From: Clostridium scatologenes
GTDB lineage: Bacteria; Bacillota; Clostridia; Clostridiales; Clostridiaceae
Assembly: GCF_000968375.1 (NCBI RefSeq)
Contig: NZ_CP009933.1
Span: 1-64,000 of the forward strand
Length of the DNA stretch: 64,000 bases
Reading direction: 5' to 3'
Each line of letters starts with the position of its first letter. Within the stretch, counting starts at the first letter, position 1. The position numbers and the translations under genes were made by a program. A model generated the notes under the pieces. The model did not search any database. It was given only the letters and a program-made list of their open reading frames with translations, and was not told the DNA's origin. Shown here piece by piece: positions 16,886-25,950 of the stretch.

Positions 16886-18040
16886 ATGTTAAAGGAATAT
16901 GATAAAGGTTATGTTATTTTTTTAAATAAATTAAAGGATAAAATAATTGATTCTCAGCAAAAGGCTGTAATGTCAGTAAATAAAGAATTACTTTTGCTTT
17001 ATTGGAATATTGGAAATTTAATTTTGAATAAACAAGGTGAAGGAATACTAGAAGATTTAATTATTGATGAATTATCAAAGGATTTAAAAATAGCATTTCC
17101 AAATATGCAGGGCTTTTCAGAGAGAAATTTAAGATGTATGCGAAAGTTTGCTGAAGCTTATAAAGATGAGGAATTTGTTAAAGAAGTTGCTTCAAAAATC
17201 AGTTGGTCTCATAACATAATTTTAATGGATGAAATTGATGATTACGATAAAAGGGTATATTACATAGATAAAATTATAGAAAACTCTTGGGAAAAAACTA
17301 CACTTATTAAAGAAATAGAGTTTGAAAATAGTGAAGAAGACAATAGTGATAAAGATATTGATGAAACATATTCTAATGAAAAGCAAGATAGTAAGGTAGA
17401 TATCAATGATGTTATTGAAAATAAACCTTTCGTAAATACTGTTGAGAAAACAGAATCTGAATTAAAAGAACTTTGGGAAGAGAAAGATGATCACATTGAT
17501 GAAATGATATTAAAACAGGATATATCAATTGAATTAATAAAAGATAAATATATGCTTGATTTTTTGACTTTCTTAGAAGAAGCAACAGAAAAAGATTTGC
17601 AAAAGCAGTTCGAAAAGCATGTTGTTGAATATTTCCTAGAAATTCATGCAGGTTTTTCTTTTGTGGGAAGTAATTTTCATGTAGAAGTAGAAAAAGAAGA
17701 TTATTATGTAGGATTACTATTTTATAATTTAGATATACGATGTTATGTGAATGTTGAATTGAAAATAGGTAATTTTAGACCAGAATATTTAGGAAAACTT
17801 AGTTTCTATCTTTCTTTGATAGATGATAAGTTAAAGAAAAATGAGGATAAACCTTCTATAGGTATTTTAATATGTAAAGATGAAGAAAAGCTAATTGTAC
17901 AGTATGCTTTTAAGGATGATGTAAATTCTGAAGAAGATAAAGAATACAGCTTGACGCAGGATATTCCAAAGGAATTTAAGTCAATATTACCTACAGTAAA
18001 GAAAATAGGACTTGGAGTTAAAGAAAAATTGAAAGGTTAG
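16886..18040 (+). CDS. YhcG-like PDDEXK nuclease family protein with altered active site
   Basis: 384 residues. The N-terminal DUF1016-type helical domain (about 1-140) has the family hallmarks LLLYWNIGNLI, GFSERNLRCMRKFAEAY and ISWSHNIILMDEI. The C-terminal PD-(D/E)XK domain (about 220-375) has DFLTFLEEATEKDLQK, the core Glu291-Leu-Lys293 and FRPEYLGKLSFYL. Family members normally have an Asp in the DLLFYH-type strand; here it is Gly276 (YVGLLFYNLD), so a metal-binding catalytic residue seems lost. The usual linker is replaced by a very acidic stretch (about 143-205). No restriction, toxin or phage genes are next to it. Family function (structured-DNA binding/cleavage) is poorly defined; this copy may bind without cutting. 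Confidence 0.75.
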   Translation: MLKEYDKGYVIFLNKLKDKIIDSQQKAVMSVNKELLLLYWNIGNLILNKQGEGILEDLIIDELSKDLKIAFPNMQGFSERNLRCMRKFAEAYKDEEFVKEVASKISWSHNIILMDEIDDYDKRVYYIDKIIENSWEKTTLIKEIEFENSEEDNSDKDIDETYSNEKQDSKVDINDVIENKPFVNTVEKTESELKELWEEKDDHIDEMILKQDISIELIKDKYMLDFLTFLEEATEKDLQKQFEKHVVEYFLEIHAGFSFVGSNFHVEVEKEDYYVGLLFYNLDIRCYVNVELKIGNFRPEYLGKLSFYLSLIDDKLKKNEDKPSIGILICKDEEKLIVQYAFKDDVNSEEDKEYSLTQDIPKEFKSILPTVKKIGLGVKEKLKG

Positions 18041-18080
18041 TTAATATATTATGTGATAATAAGCAAGAGTAAAAGTGATG

Positions 18081-18115
18081 ACCTATAATGTTCATACATA
18101 TAGGTTATTATTTTT
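18081..18115 (+). terminator. Weak terminator after YhcG-like gene
   Basis: ACCTATA (18081-18087) pairs with TATAGGT (18099-18105), followed by TATTATTTTT. Confidence 0.55.
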
Positions 18116-18150
18116 AAGATTCCTGTGACAAATTATAGTTAAAATGGGAA

Positions 18151-18179
18151 TTGCATTTTGTGTATAATAATAGTATAAT
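18151..18179 (+). promoter_or_regulatory. Promoter of nfeD-flotillin operon
   Basis: TTGCAT at 18151-18156, 17-base spacer, TATAAT at 18174-18179. The rest of the gap to 18341 shows a leader of about 155 bases with AGGTGATGAATG at 18288, but no long frame follows that ATG. Confidence 0.55.
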
Positions 18180-18340
18180 AATATTATATTAAGTGATATT
18201 AAATATCCCTTAAAATAATATTAAATCATATATCGATGCGATTTAGTTAAGCTTTAATTTATTTAGCTTGAAATTAAAGTTTTATTGGAGGTGATGAATG
18301 GGGATACATTAAGTTATTTTATTAAGTTAGGGGGGATTAT

Positions 18341-18889
18341 ATGGAAAAAGCTTATACAATTTTATTTTGGGTAGGGGTAATATATACTTTAATAACATTT
18401 GTAATTGGAGACTTGTTAGGAGCAATTCATTTAGATAGTCATTTTGATATACATGCTGATGGTCATGGTGGATTAAATGGATTCTCACTTTTCCCTTTAA
18501 AACCTATAACTATAGTTTCGTTTATTACTGTATTTGGTGGTATTGGAATTCTAGGGAGTAAATATAAATTAAATGCAGTGATTATATTTATATCAGCAGC
18601 TATTTTAGGAATTGTAGTTTCTTTTTTGCTATATAGGTTTTTATTAATACCACTATATAAAGCGCAAAACACAAGTGCAGTTTCGCAAAATAAGCTTATA
18701 GGAATGAAAGCAAGGGTAATATCACCAATACTTGAGAATGGCTTTGGAACCATATCCTATACGGTTAATGGAAGTAAGTATAATGCTCCAGCACAGCATG
18801 TTAATAAAAAATCAGTAGCTCAAGGACAACATGTAATGATATATTCAATTAAAGGTAATGTATTTTATGTAGAACCTTTAGAAAATTAA
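18341..18889 (+). CDS. NfeD-like membrane protein (YuaF type)
   Basis: 182 residues. The N-terminal helix (about 5-25) is followed by a short hydrophilic His/Asp-rich loop (HLDSHFDIHADGHGG), two more membrane helices (about 50-65 and 75-105) and a C-terminal OB-fold domain (about 120-180: NKLIGMKARVISPI onward). This is the build of NfeD proteins that pair with flotillins. The flotillin gene starts 27 bases downstream, matching the YuaF-FloT operon of Bacillus. Role: membrane microdomain organisation and fluidity homeostasis. AGGGGGGATTAT precedes the ATG. Confidence 0.85.
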   Translation: MEKAYTILFWVGVIYTLITFVIGDLLGAIHLDSHFDIHADGHGGLNGFSLFPLKPITIVSFITVFGGIGILGSKYKLNAVIIFISAAILGIVVSFLLYRFLLIPLYKAQNTSAVSQNKLIGMKARVISPILENGFGTISYTVNGSKYNAPAQHVNKKSVAQGQHVMIYSIKGNVFYVEPLEN

Positions 18890-18916
18890 AATTTATTGAA
18901 AAGGAGTGGCAGCGAT

Positions 18917-20422
18917 ATGTCAACTATTTTTATTCCTGCAATTATTGTAGGAGTCATACTACTTCTTATTTTAAGTATTTTTTCTATGTGGAAAAGGGTA
19001 CCTCAAGATAAGGCTATTGTTGTAACAGGTCTTAAGAAAAGGGTCATCACTGGTGGTGGTGGATTTGTAGTTCCACTTTTAGAAAGAACAGATAAAATTT
19101 CTTTAGAAAATATGCAGATTGATGTTCGTATAGAAGGGGCATTAACTGGACAGGGAGTAGGAATTACTGCAGATGGAGTTGCAGTTGTAAAAGTAAAGTC
19201 AGATACAGATTCAATTTTATCTGCAGCAGAACAATTTAACACATCAAATGGACTTCAACATACTCTTGATGTTATCGAACATACCACAAAGAATGTTATG
19301 GAAGGTAAACTTAGAGAAATTGTATCAAAAATGACTATCGAAGAAATATACAGAGATAGAGAAAAGTTTGCATCTCATGTTCAAGAAGTTGCAGCAATAG
19401 ATCTAGCTCAAATGGGTTTAGAATTAAAGGTTTTAACTATAAAGGATATTTCAGATAAAAATGGTTATTTAGAAGCACTTGGTAAACCAAGAATAGCAGC
19501 TGTAAAGAGAGATGCACAAATTGCAGAAGCAGAGGCAGCAAAGGAAACTAAAATAAAAACAGCAGAAGCGGTTAGATTAGGTGAAGCTGCAAAACTTTTA
19601 TCAGAAACACAAATTGCTGAATCTACAAAAGACAAAGAACTAAAAGTGCAAGATTATAGGAAAGAACAAGAAAGAGCTAAGGCTATATCTGATTTGGCTT
19701 ATGAAATTGAAGCTAATAAGGCTAAGAGAGAAGTAACTGAAACAGAGGTTCAGGTAGAAATTACTAAAAAAGAGAAAGAAAAAGAATTGGCAGATGCTTC
19801 ACTTCAAGTAGAAATTACAAGAAAGCAAAGAGAAATTGAACTTGCAGAAAAAGAAGCAATAAGGAAGGAAAGAGAACTCGAAGCTACTGTTAAAAAGCAA
19901 GCAGAAGCAGATAAATATATGAGTGTTCAAACAGCAGATGCAGTTAAATATAAGGAAATTGCTGATGCAGAAGCAAGAGCAAGAGCAATTGAATTGGAAG
20001 GTAAGGCAAAATCTGAAGCACTAAGACTTCAAGGTATGGCAGAAGTTGATATTATTAGAGAAAAAGGTAAAGCAGAAGCAGAAGCTATGATGAAAAAGGC
20101 AGAAGCATATAAACAATATAATGATGCTGCAATGGCTCAAATGATTGTAGAAAAATTGCCTGAAATTGCAAAAGCTGTATCAGATCCACTATCTAAAACT
20201 GAAAAGATTGTCATTGTTGATAATGGATCAAGTGAAGGAAAAGGTACAGGTGCTGCAAAGGTTACAGGCTATGTAAGTGATATTATGTCACAGCTTCCTG
20301 AAACTGTAGAAGCATTGACTGGTGTTAACATTATGGATTTTTTAAATAAGGCTACAAGTAATTCTAATGAAAGCAAGAAAGAAAGTATTAAGGAAACTGA
20401 TGGAAAAGAAAATGCTAATTAA
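18917..20422 (+). CDS. floT: Flotillin-family (SPFH domain) protein
   Basis: 501 residues: an N-terminal membrane-inserting hydrophobic stretch (about 3-24), an SPFH/band-7 domain (about 30-200, with RVPQDKAIVVTG and KMTIEEIYRDREKF), a long coiled coil rich in Ala-Glu repeats (about 200-410) and a C-terminal segment with LPEIAKAVSDPLSKTEKIVIVDNG. This matches FloT/YuaG, which scaffolds membrane microdomains. The ATG at 18917 follows AAAGGAG at a spacing of about 10; a TTG at 18896 upstream of that site is rejected. It forms an operon with the NfeD-like gene. The symbol follows the Bacillus homologue; a YqfA/FloA identity is unlikely because of the length. Confidence 0.88.
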   Translation: MSTIFIPAIIVGVILLLILSIFSMWKRVPQDKAIVVTGLKKRVITGGGGFVVPLLERTDKISLENMQIDVRIEGALTGQGVGITADGVAVVKVKSDTDSILSAAEQFNTSNGLQHTLDVIEHTTKNVMEGKLREIVSKMTIEEIYRDREKFASHVQEVAAIDLAQMGLELKVLTIKDISDKNGYLEALGKPRIAAVKRDAQIAEAEAAKETKIKTAEAVRLGEAAKLLSETQIAESTKDKELKVQDYRKEQERAKAISDLAYEIEANKAKREVTETEVQVEITKKEKEKELADASLQVEITRKQREIELAEKEAIRKERELEATVKKQAEADKYMSVQTADAVKYKEIADAEARARAIELEGKAKSEALRLQGMAEVDIIREKGKAEAEAMMKKAEAYKQYNDAAMAQMIVEKLPEIAKAVSDPLSKTEKIVIVDNGSSEGKGTGAAKVTGYVSDIMSQLPETVEALTGVNIMDFLNKATSNSNESKKESIKETDGKENAN

Positions 20423-20447
20423 GTTTTTTGCTTTAGCATTGAATAAA

Positions 20448-20472
20448 ATAAGCATAATGCGACACAACTTTT
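20448..20472. repeat. Dispersed short repeat, copy 2 (inverted relative to copy 1)
   Basis: ATAAGCATAATGCGACACAA followed by CTTTTT. The reverse complement matches 12455-12480 with one transition in the core. Copy 1 borders the MITE-like element; no such element borders copy 2. Confidence 0.6.
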
Positions 20473-20692
20473 TGGGTTGAGTCTGCTAAGTTTAAATCAG
20501 ATTCTTATAATTTTTGAACTCTGGTAAATTAAAAAATGGGGTTGATGCGAGGCGTTAAAGTGAGGCACATTCTAGCAGAAACCCCATACAATTTAAACAT
20601 GTTAAAATCTCCATCTCTAATGAAAAAGTCGCTAAATTGTATAAATGTTATATTTATTAGACATACATAAACTATAATTTTGATATAATAGA

Positions 20693-20721
20693 AAGTCCTT
20701 GATTTCAAGGGCTTTTGTTGT
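20693..20721 (+). terminator. Compact hairpin terminator
   Basis: AAGTCCTTG (20693-20701) pairs with CAAGGGCTT (20706-20714, one G-U pair), loop ATTT, then TTGTTGTTT. It lies 270 bases after flotillin and 130 bases from the end of the araC-type gene, so the transcript it ends is not certain. Confidence 0.55.
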
Positions 20722-20849
20722 TTGCTGTTGTTTGTACATTATAGCAAGAATCAAGTTTTTCATAAGTTTTAATTCTGGATTTGTTATACTTCAAAAAAAT
20801 ATGCTCTATTGAAATACACACAGCATAGAGACTACTACGCAATAATATA

Positions 20850-21749
20850 TTACTCATTAATCTTTGACTTTCGAACCATTTTACGATACTGGGTGGTTGT
20901 TATGCCCTCTACCTCACGGAATAGCTTTAATAGTGTTCTGGAGGAAGAAAAGCCAACTAAATTTGCAATTTTCTCCACAGAATAGTCAGTTTTAAATAGG
21001 TAATCCTTAGCATAATTTAGGCGAAAAATACTTAAGGTTTTACTAAAGGTAGTGGCAAAGCAGGCTTCAAAAACACGGTTTATATGGCGTGTGGTTACGT
21101 ACATGGCTTTAGCAACGCTTTGAAGGCTTATGTCTTTATTGTAATTTGCGTGCATATATTTAGAGATTTTTATAGCTAAATTTACATTTTGGCTGTTTTC
21201 ATCAATTTCAGCGTAGGTTTCAAGAATAAGATTTCGCATTGCTAAGATTATAAAGCTGAGATAAAGACTTCTAATGTTTAATTGCCAACCGAATTTTTTA
21301 TCATTCAGCTCTGTAGATATTTTTTCTATTATGTTGCAACAATTGGTGTCATCATGAGCTACGCAATACTTGCCCTCTTTTACATTTGAAAAAATGCTTT
21401 GAATATCTGATGTCTCAAATTCTGCATAATTAGTACCTATATTTTTGGTAAGGTTTTCAGGAAACTCAAAAATTATAATAAAATATTTTCGCTGTACATC
21501 AGGCTCATATATAGTTCCATGCCAGGTATGTGGAGGCAATAAAAGCAGATGACCTGTTGGCACAATAATTATATGGCCAGATACTTTTATTCTTAAGTTT
21601 CCCTCAATTGAGTAGTAGATTTCATAAGAATTATGTGAATGTTGAAACTCAGAGGTTCTGTTATCAAGTAGTTCTACATGACGAATTAAAATCTCAGAGG
21701 TTAACAGAGGAATTCTTGTAATATAGGGCTGATATATGTTATTTATCAT
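20850..21749 (-). CDS. AraC-family transcriptional regulator
   Basis: 299 residues: an N-terminal cupin-like sensor domain (EFQHSHNSYEIYYSIEGN and PPHTWHGTIY, about 35-85) and two C-terminal helix-turn-helix motifs (ISLQSVAKAMYVTTRHINRVF and YSVEKIANLVGFSSSRTLLKLF, about 205-285). The ATG at 21749 lies behind GGAGGAGG; 16 further open codons upstream have no ribosome site. It is divergent from the dehydrogenase-symporter-transketolase genes and is their probable activator, with the 620-base gap between them as the control region. The His-containing cupin suggests a sugar or polyol effector. The effector is unknown. Confidence 0.88.
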   Translation of the reverse strand: MINNIYQPYITRIPLLTSEILIRHVELLDNRTSEFQHSHNSYEIYYSIEGNLRIKVSGHIIIVPTGHLLLLPPHTWHGTIYEPDVQRKYFIIIFEFPENLTKNIGTNYAEFETSDIQSIFSNVKEGKYCVAHDDTNCCNIIEKISTELNDKKFGWQLNIRSLYLSFIILAMRNLILETYAEIDENSQNVNLAIKISKYMHANYNKDISLQSVAKAMYVTTRHINRVFEACFATTFSKTLSIFRLNYAKDYLFKTDYSVEKIANLVGFSSSRTLLKLFREVEGITTTQYRKMVRKSKINE

Positions 21750-22369
21750 AATCCTCCTCCAAATATTAAAAGTAATTATGTATTGAAATGCTTGCATAAA
21801 ATTTTGATTATGGTTATTAGACTATATTAGATATTACTATTAAGAATATCTGAAATTATGTGAATTTTCACAAAATAATTCTAACATGAAATGTGATTTA
21901 TTTCAAATCAATGTAATGATTGCTATAAAAATCACAAATAGAATTTTCAATGTCTGCAAATACATAATAGAAAAAAACGTAAATTTTCATGAAAAAGTTT
22001 ACACTAAAGAGACAAGTCTCTATATTTTTATGTCCTTTTCGTTCATTGTTCAACCATAACAAAGAATATATAATAAAATTAACACATGTGTATAAGAAGA
22101 TTTTATTCATTTTATTGATAAACTAAATAAGTTTAAGAAAAAGGCAATAGAGGGGTATCCGTCTGCAGGAGGACAACTGAAAGTAACATTATACCTTATA
22201 GCAAAGATCCGAATAAACAATGAATAAAATTAAAATGATTAATGTAAACGTTTTAATGAGCGGCGAAGAATCTAAGAAACAATTAGCCAAATTTAAAGGA
22301 TTTATATAAATAGAAGAATAAACCAAATATTTTTTTAAAGTCTAATGTTAATAGAAGGGGTGAAGGAAA
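21750..22369. other. Divergent control region with cre-like site and possible gene remnant
   Basis: No complete gene. TGTAAACGTTTTAA at 22243-22256 matches the CcpA cre consensus at 13 of 14 positions and lies 114 bases before the dehydrogenase start, suggesting catabolite control. An open stretch ending in TAA at about 22223, reading ...KKKAIEGYPSAGGQLKVT..., looks protein-like and ends without a start or ribosome site; it may be the tail of a lost gene. The GC-rich part of this island seems to begin here. Confidence 0.4.
22243..22256 (+). promoter_or_regulatory. cre-like catabolite control site
   Basis: TGTAAACGTTTTAA, one mismatch from TGWAARCGYTWNCW. Position relative to the dehydrogenase gene fits CcpA control. 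Confidence 0.5.
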
Positions 22370-23386
22370 TTGAAAAAAATGAAACAGGTATGGTTTGCAG
22401 ATGAAAATAAGGTAGAAGTTCGTAATGTGGAAATTCCAAAAGTGGCTGCGAATCAGGTAAAGGTGAAAATTGCATATGCTGCTCTTTGTGCAACAGACGT
22501 GCATATGGTAACTATGGGAGTATTAGGTGCCAAGCCGCCAATGCGGCTTGGTCATGAAGCATCCGGTATTATTGAAGAGTTAGGCCAGGGAGCTGACAAG
22601 TTTGGATTTAAAATTGGAGATAAGGTTTCGCTTTTTCCAGTAACAAGTTGTGGAAAATGTCCAGCCTGTAAAAAAGGACAGCCCCAATACTGTCATAATT
22701 CTCAGGATACAGGTGCTTTTGCAGAATATGCGGTGACTGATGTCAGTGCTGTTTTTAAGATTCCAGATGATGCTGATTTACAATGGTACAGTTTAGTAGA
22801 ACCGGCAAATTGTACCATACGCGCTATGGACTTAGCGAAAATAAAACATGGTGATACGGTTGCAATTTCAGGCGTAGGTGGTATTGGTTCTATTCTTTTA
22901 AATATGATTTTACTTGCAGGTGGTGCAAAGGTAACTGCTATCGATCCTGTAGAATCTAAACGTCAAATGGCACTTAATATGGGAGCACAGTATGTGATTG
23001 ACCCATTTAATGAAGATATGGAAAAGCGTGCAATGGAAATTACAGATGGTAATGGCTTTGATTACGTATTTGAGGCATCAGGTTCTCCTAAAGCGGCAGA
23101 ACCAGCACTGAAAATTATGGGCAAATGTGGTACAGTAGTTTACTTTGCAGTATTTCCACCTAAATATGAAATGCCACTTAATCTCTATGAACTATATATG
23201 AAGGAAGGTAGGATTCAAACAGTATTTACTACAACTTCAATTATGCCTCGTACCATCAATCTTATCCCAAGATTACAGCTTGATAAGGTTATTGGCAAGG
23301 TGATGCCGCTGAGTGATGCAGTGAAAGGGTTTGAACTGTTTAATAAATCAATTTATCCTAAGATTTTATTTGATTGCTCTAAATAA
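22370..23386 (+). CDS. Zinc-dependent medium-chain alcohol (polyol) dehydrogenase
   Basis: 338 residues. The catalytic zinc site shows Cys in ALCATDVH and the GHEASG His-Glu pair; the structural zinc loop is CGKCPACKKGQPQYC. The Rossmann motif is SGVGGIGSI, followed by Asp in AIDPVESKRQ, which favours NAD(H). The protein resembles sorbitol/threonine-type dehydrogenases acting on polyols or sugars. I give the TTG at 22370 behind AAGGGGTGAAGG; an ATG at 22379 is an equally possible start. It leads a group with a GPH symporter and split transketolase, so it probably oxidises an imported polyol or reduces a sugar. Codon use is more GC-rich than in flanking genes. Confidence 0.85.
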   Translation: MKKMKQVWFADENKVEVRNVEIPKVAANQVKVKIAYAALCATDVHMVTMGVLGAKPPMRLGHEASGIIEELGQGADKFGFKIGDKVSLFPVTSCGKCPACKKGQPQYCHNSQDTGAFAEYAVTDVSAVFKIPDDADLQWYSLVEPANCTIRAMDLAKIKHGDTVAISGVGGIGSILLNMILLAGGAKVTAIDPVESKRQMALNMGAQYVIDPFNEDMEKRAMEITDGNGFDYVFEASGSPKAAEPALKIMGKCGTVVYFAVFPPKYEMPLNLYELYMKEGRIQTVFTTTSIMPRTINLIPRLQLDKVIGKVMPLSDAVKGFELFNKSIYPKILFDCSK

Positions 23387-23553
23387 TACAGAAATATGCG
23401 AAGAAAAGTATTTCAATAGAACATGGGTATGGGTTTGCAGCTATAATTGATAAATTCATAGCAAATGATCTTGAGTTATGCTAGGAACTAAAATAAAAAA
23501 GGAAATAGTTATAATCAAGCCTAAAGTTCTATAAAAAAGGAGGAATTTTCGAA

Positions 23554-24927
23554 ATGTCTGCTACTGATAAGATGAATTCCGAAAATATTAAGCTTTCTAA
23601 GTTCAAAAAAATAGGATATGCTTCTGGTGACGTTGCAAATAATTTTAGTTGGTCATTGGTTTCTACTTATTTGATGTATTTTTGGACAGATGTTGCACTT
23701 ATACCTGCTATACTTTGCGGTACTTTTATGCTGGTTTCTAAGTTATGTGATGCAGTGTTTGATCCTATTTTAGGTGCGATAGCTGATAGAACTAAATCAA
23801 AATGGGGCTGCTACAGACCATGGATTCTATTTGCATGTGTTCCTATGTTGTTGTTAAATATTACGTGCTTTACCGTATTACCTTCGCAATCTGCAAATAT
23901 AAGAGCATTTTATTGTTTTGCGTGTTACTTATTGTTAGTACTTGTCTATTCATGTGTAAATGTTCCTTATTCTGCAATGCCAGCAACTTTAACCCGAGAT
24001 GGAGATACACGATCTAGTCTTTCTAGTTATCGTATGACTGGTGCATTTATTGCAACATTGCTTCTCTCACAGCTTGTACTACGCGTGGTTCAATGGGTTG
24101 GCGGAGGAAATGAAGGAAAAGGATTTTTTTGGGCGGCAGTCATTTTCTCATGTATAGCATTACCATTATATATCTTCTGTTTTAAAACAACTAAAGAGGT
24201 TGTAGAGGTAAAGATAGAAAAGGTAAGTTGGAAAGACGAAATTAAGGTGTTAAAAGGCAATACCCCTGTAATGATTTTAGTGTTTTCGTTTGTATGTTGG
24301 GGCTTTTATGAGGCAGCAGGTGGCGCAGTAAGAATGTACTATTTTAAATATTATGTAGGAAACGATAAATTATTTATGCTGAATTCTGGATTAGTGTTCT
24401 TAGGACGTATTATAGGAACATTTTCATTAGCGTATCTAGTAACTAAAGTAAATAATAAGAGAACACTTCCAATGATTGGTTTTACTTTTTCTGGTATCCT
24501 TATGATTATTATGAACTACTTGCCAGTGCACACTGCTGTGGGAATTAACTTATATCATGGGCTTACTTTTTTGACAGGTATTGGAGGAGGCCTTGGTATC
24601 GCTTCTCTATTTGGTATGGTACCAGATACAACAGAATATACTCAATACAAGTATCATCAACATGCAGCTGGCTTTTTATCTGCATACATTAACTTTGCAT
24701 TTAAACTAGGTATGGCAATCTGTACGGCAGTTATTGGCTGGGTGCTAGGAGCTTTGGGTTATATAGCAAATCAGGTTCAGAGTATAAATGTTATGACAGC
24801 AATAAATGTTAGTATGAATTTAGTTTGTGGCCTTGCTTTAGTGGGATCAGGTGTCATATTGTATTTCTATACTATAGATAAGAAAACACATATACACATG
24901 ATTGAAGAGATAAACAAGGTACAATAA
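23554..24927 (+). CDS. GPH-family sugar/polyol:cation symporter (second copy)
   Basis: 457 residues with about 12 membrane helices and the MelB-type signature LCDAVFDPILGAIADRT near residue 65 with conserved Asp residues for cation coupling. AAAGGAGGAAT precedes the ATG. It differs clearly from the uronate transporter at 2704. Its neighbours (dehydrogenase before it, transketolase after it) point to an unphosphorylated pentose, pentitol or related sugar as cargo. No kinase gene lies in the group, so phosphorylation, if needed, must come from elsewhere. Confidence 0.85.
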   Translation: MSATDKMNSENIKLSKFKKIGYASGDVANNFSWSLVSTYLMYFWTDVALIPAILCGTFMLVSKLCDAVFDPILGAIADRTKSKWGCYRPWILFACVPMLLLNITCFTVLPSQSANIRAFYCFACYLLLVLVYSCVNVPYSAMPATLTRDGDTRSSLSSYRMTGAFIATLLLSQLVLRVVQWVGGGNEGKGFFWAAVIFSCIALPLYIFCFKTTKEVVEVKIEKVSWKDEIKVLKGNTPVMILVFSFVCWGFYEAAGGAVRMYYFKYYVGNDKLFMLNSGLVFLGRIIGTFSLAYLVTKVNNKRTLPMIGFTFSGILMIIMNYLPVHTAVGINLYHGLTFLTGIGGGLGIASLFGMVPDTTEYTQYKYHQHAAGFLSAYINFAFKLGMAICTAVIGWVLGALGYIANQVQSINVMTAINVSMNLVCGLALVGSGVILYFYTIDKKTHIHMIEEINKVQ

Positions 24928-25078
24928 AAAGCTTACCTCAAAAAAGAGGTGTAGTGTTTTTGAAATTAAAAAAATTTAAAACAATATATATTAAATTCAA
25001 GAGGTATACCTAAAATTATTATTAAATGTAATGAATTTTAAATAAAAAAGATTATTGGCTAAAAAGGAGGAAAGCAGT

Positions 25079-25948
25079 ATGTATAAATACAATATTGACA
25101 TAGAAATGGTTAGGAAGCTGGATGAAAAATGTGTAGAAATTAGGAAAAATCTAGTTAATTTTATATATCGTATAGGTATGGGGCATTTAGGCGGAGAGCT
25201 TTCATTAGTTGAAATGGCAGTTGCGCTTTATTACAAATACATGAATTATGATCCTAAGAACCCAAAATGGGAAGAACGTGACAGACTAATTTTAAGCAAG
25301 GGTCATTGTAGTGAAACTCTTTATACAATTTTTTCGGATCTTGGAATGTATACTATGGATTATATGGTTGAGCACTTTGAAACCCTTGATACTGCAGAAT
25401 TTGGTATGCACTGTAACAGAAAATATGTTCCTGCGATTGAAGCATCAGCAGGTTCACTAGGTCATGGATTGCCAATTGCTCTTGGTATGGCACTTGGTGC
25501 TAGAAAACAGAAGAAAAACTGGAGAACATTTGTTATTGTTGGTGATGGAGAGATGGACGAAGGTACAAACTGGGAAGCTATAATGGCTGCAGCTCATTAT
25601 CAGCTCGGCAATCTTGTTGCAATAGTGGACAAGAACAAAATACAGATGACAGGTACTACAGCTAACACTATGAATCTTGATCCACTTGATAAAAAGCTTG
25701 AAGCATTTGGTTGGGATGTTATAGAAATTGATGGTAATGATATGTATTCTGTTTGTGAGGCTTTGCAGTCACTTCCACCTGCTGATCCTTATGTTCGTAG
25801 AAAGCCAATTTTTATTATTTCCAATACCATTAAGGGTAAAGGTGTTGATTTCATGGAAGGTAACATAAAGTGGCATGGCGGCGGTATCGCTAAGGAGCAG
25901 CTAGAGCAGGCTCTAAATTGCATTGAGAAGAATAGGAAGGTGAGATAA
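25079..25948 (+). CDS. Transketolase, N-terminal (thiamine-diphosphate) subunit
   Basis: 289 residues forming the ThDP-binding half of a split transketolase. Visible are IGMGHLGGELS, LSKGHCSETLY, the LGHGLPIALGMALG segment and the ThDP/Mg motif GDGEMDEGTNWEA, then DKNKIQMTG. The ATG at 25079 follows AAAAAGGAGGA; a TTG at 25055 upstream is rejected. The second half begins two bases after the stop, so the subunits are cotranslated and form one enzyme. It moves a two-carbon ketol unit between sugars. Split transketolases of this kind occur in pentose and in specialised sugar pathways, so the exact substrates are open. Confidence 0.9.
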   Translation: MYKYNIDIEMVRKLDEKCVEIRKNLVNFIYRIGMGHLGGELSLVEMAVALYYKYMNYDPKNPKWEERDRLILSKGHCSETLYTIFSDLGMYTMDYMVEHFETLDTAEFGMHCNRKYVPAIEASAGSLGHGLPIALGMALGARKQKKNWRTFVIVGDGEMDEGTNWEAIMAAAHYQLGNLVAIVDKNKIQMTGTTANTMNLDPLDKKLEAFGWDVIEIDGNDMYSVCEALQSLPPADPYVRRKPIFIISNTIKGKGVDFMEGNIKWHGGGIAKEQLEQALNCIEKNRKVR

Positions 25949-25950
25949 TT

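Larger units (their letters stand above)
20423..20849. other. Intergenic region with repeat copy and structured segment
   Basis: No gene is visible. AATGCTAA/TTAGCATT (20411-20418, 20433-20440) is a weak hairpin over the flotillin stop. A dispersed repeat occupies 20448-20472. AATGGGGTT (about 20535) can pair with AAACCCCAT (about 20579) across a loop of roughly 37 bases. A compact terminator lies at 20693-20721. The stretch could encode a small RNA, but no clear promoter supports this. Confidence 0.35.

Noticed and set aside
16886..18040. YhcG-like gene as a restriction or anti-phage system
   Set aside because: It stands alone between a sigma operon and the flotillin operon, and its active site looks altered.
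21898..22110. 70-codon reverse-strand frame in the AraC/dehydrogenase gap
   Set aside because: AT-rich hydrophobic sequence without ribosome site or recognisable motif; probably chance.
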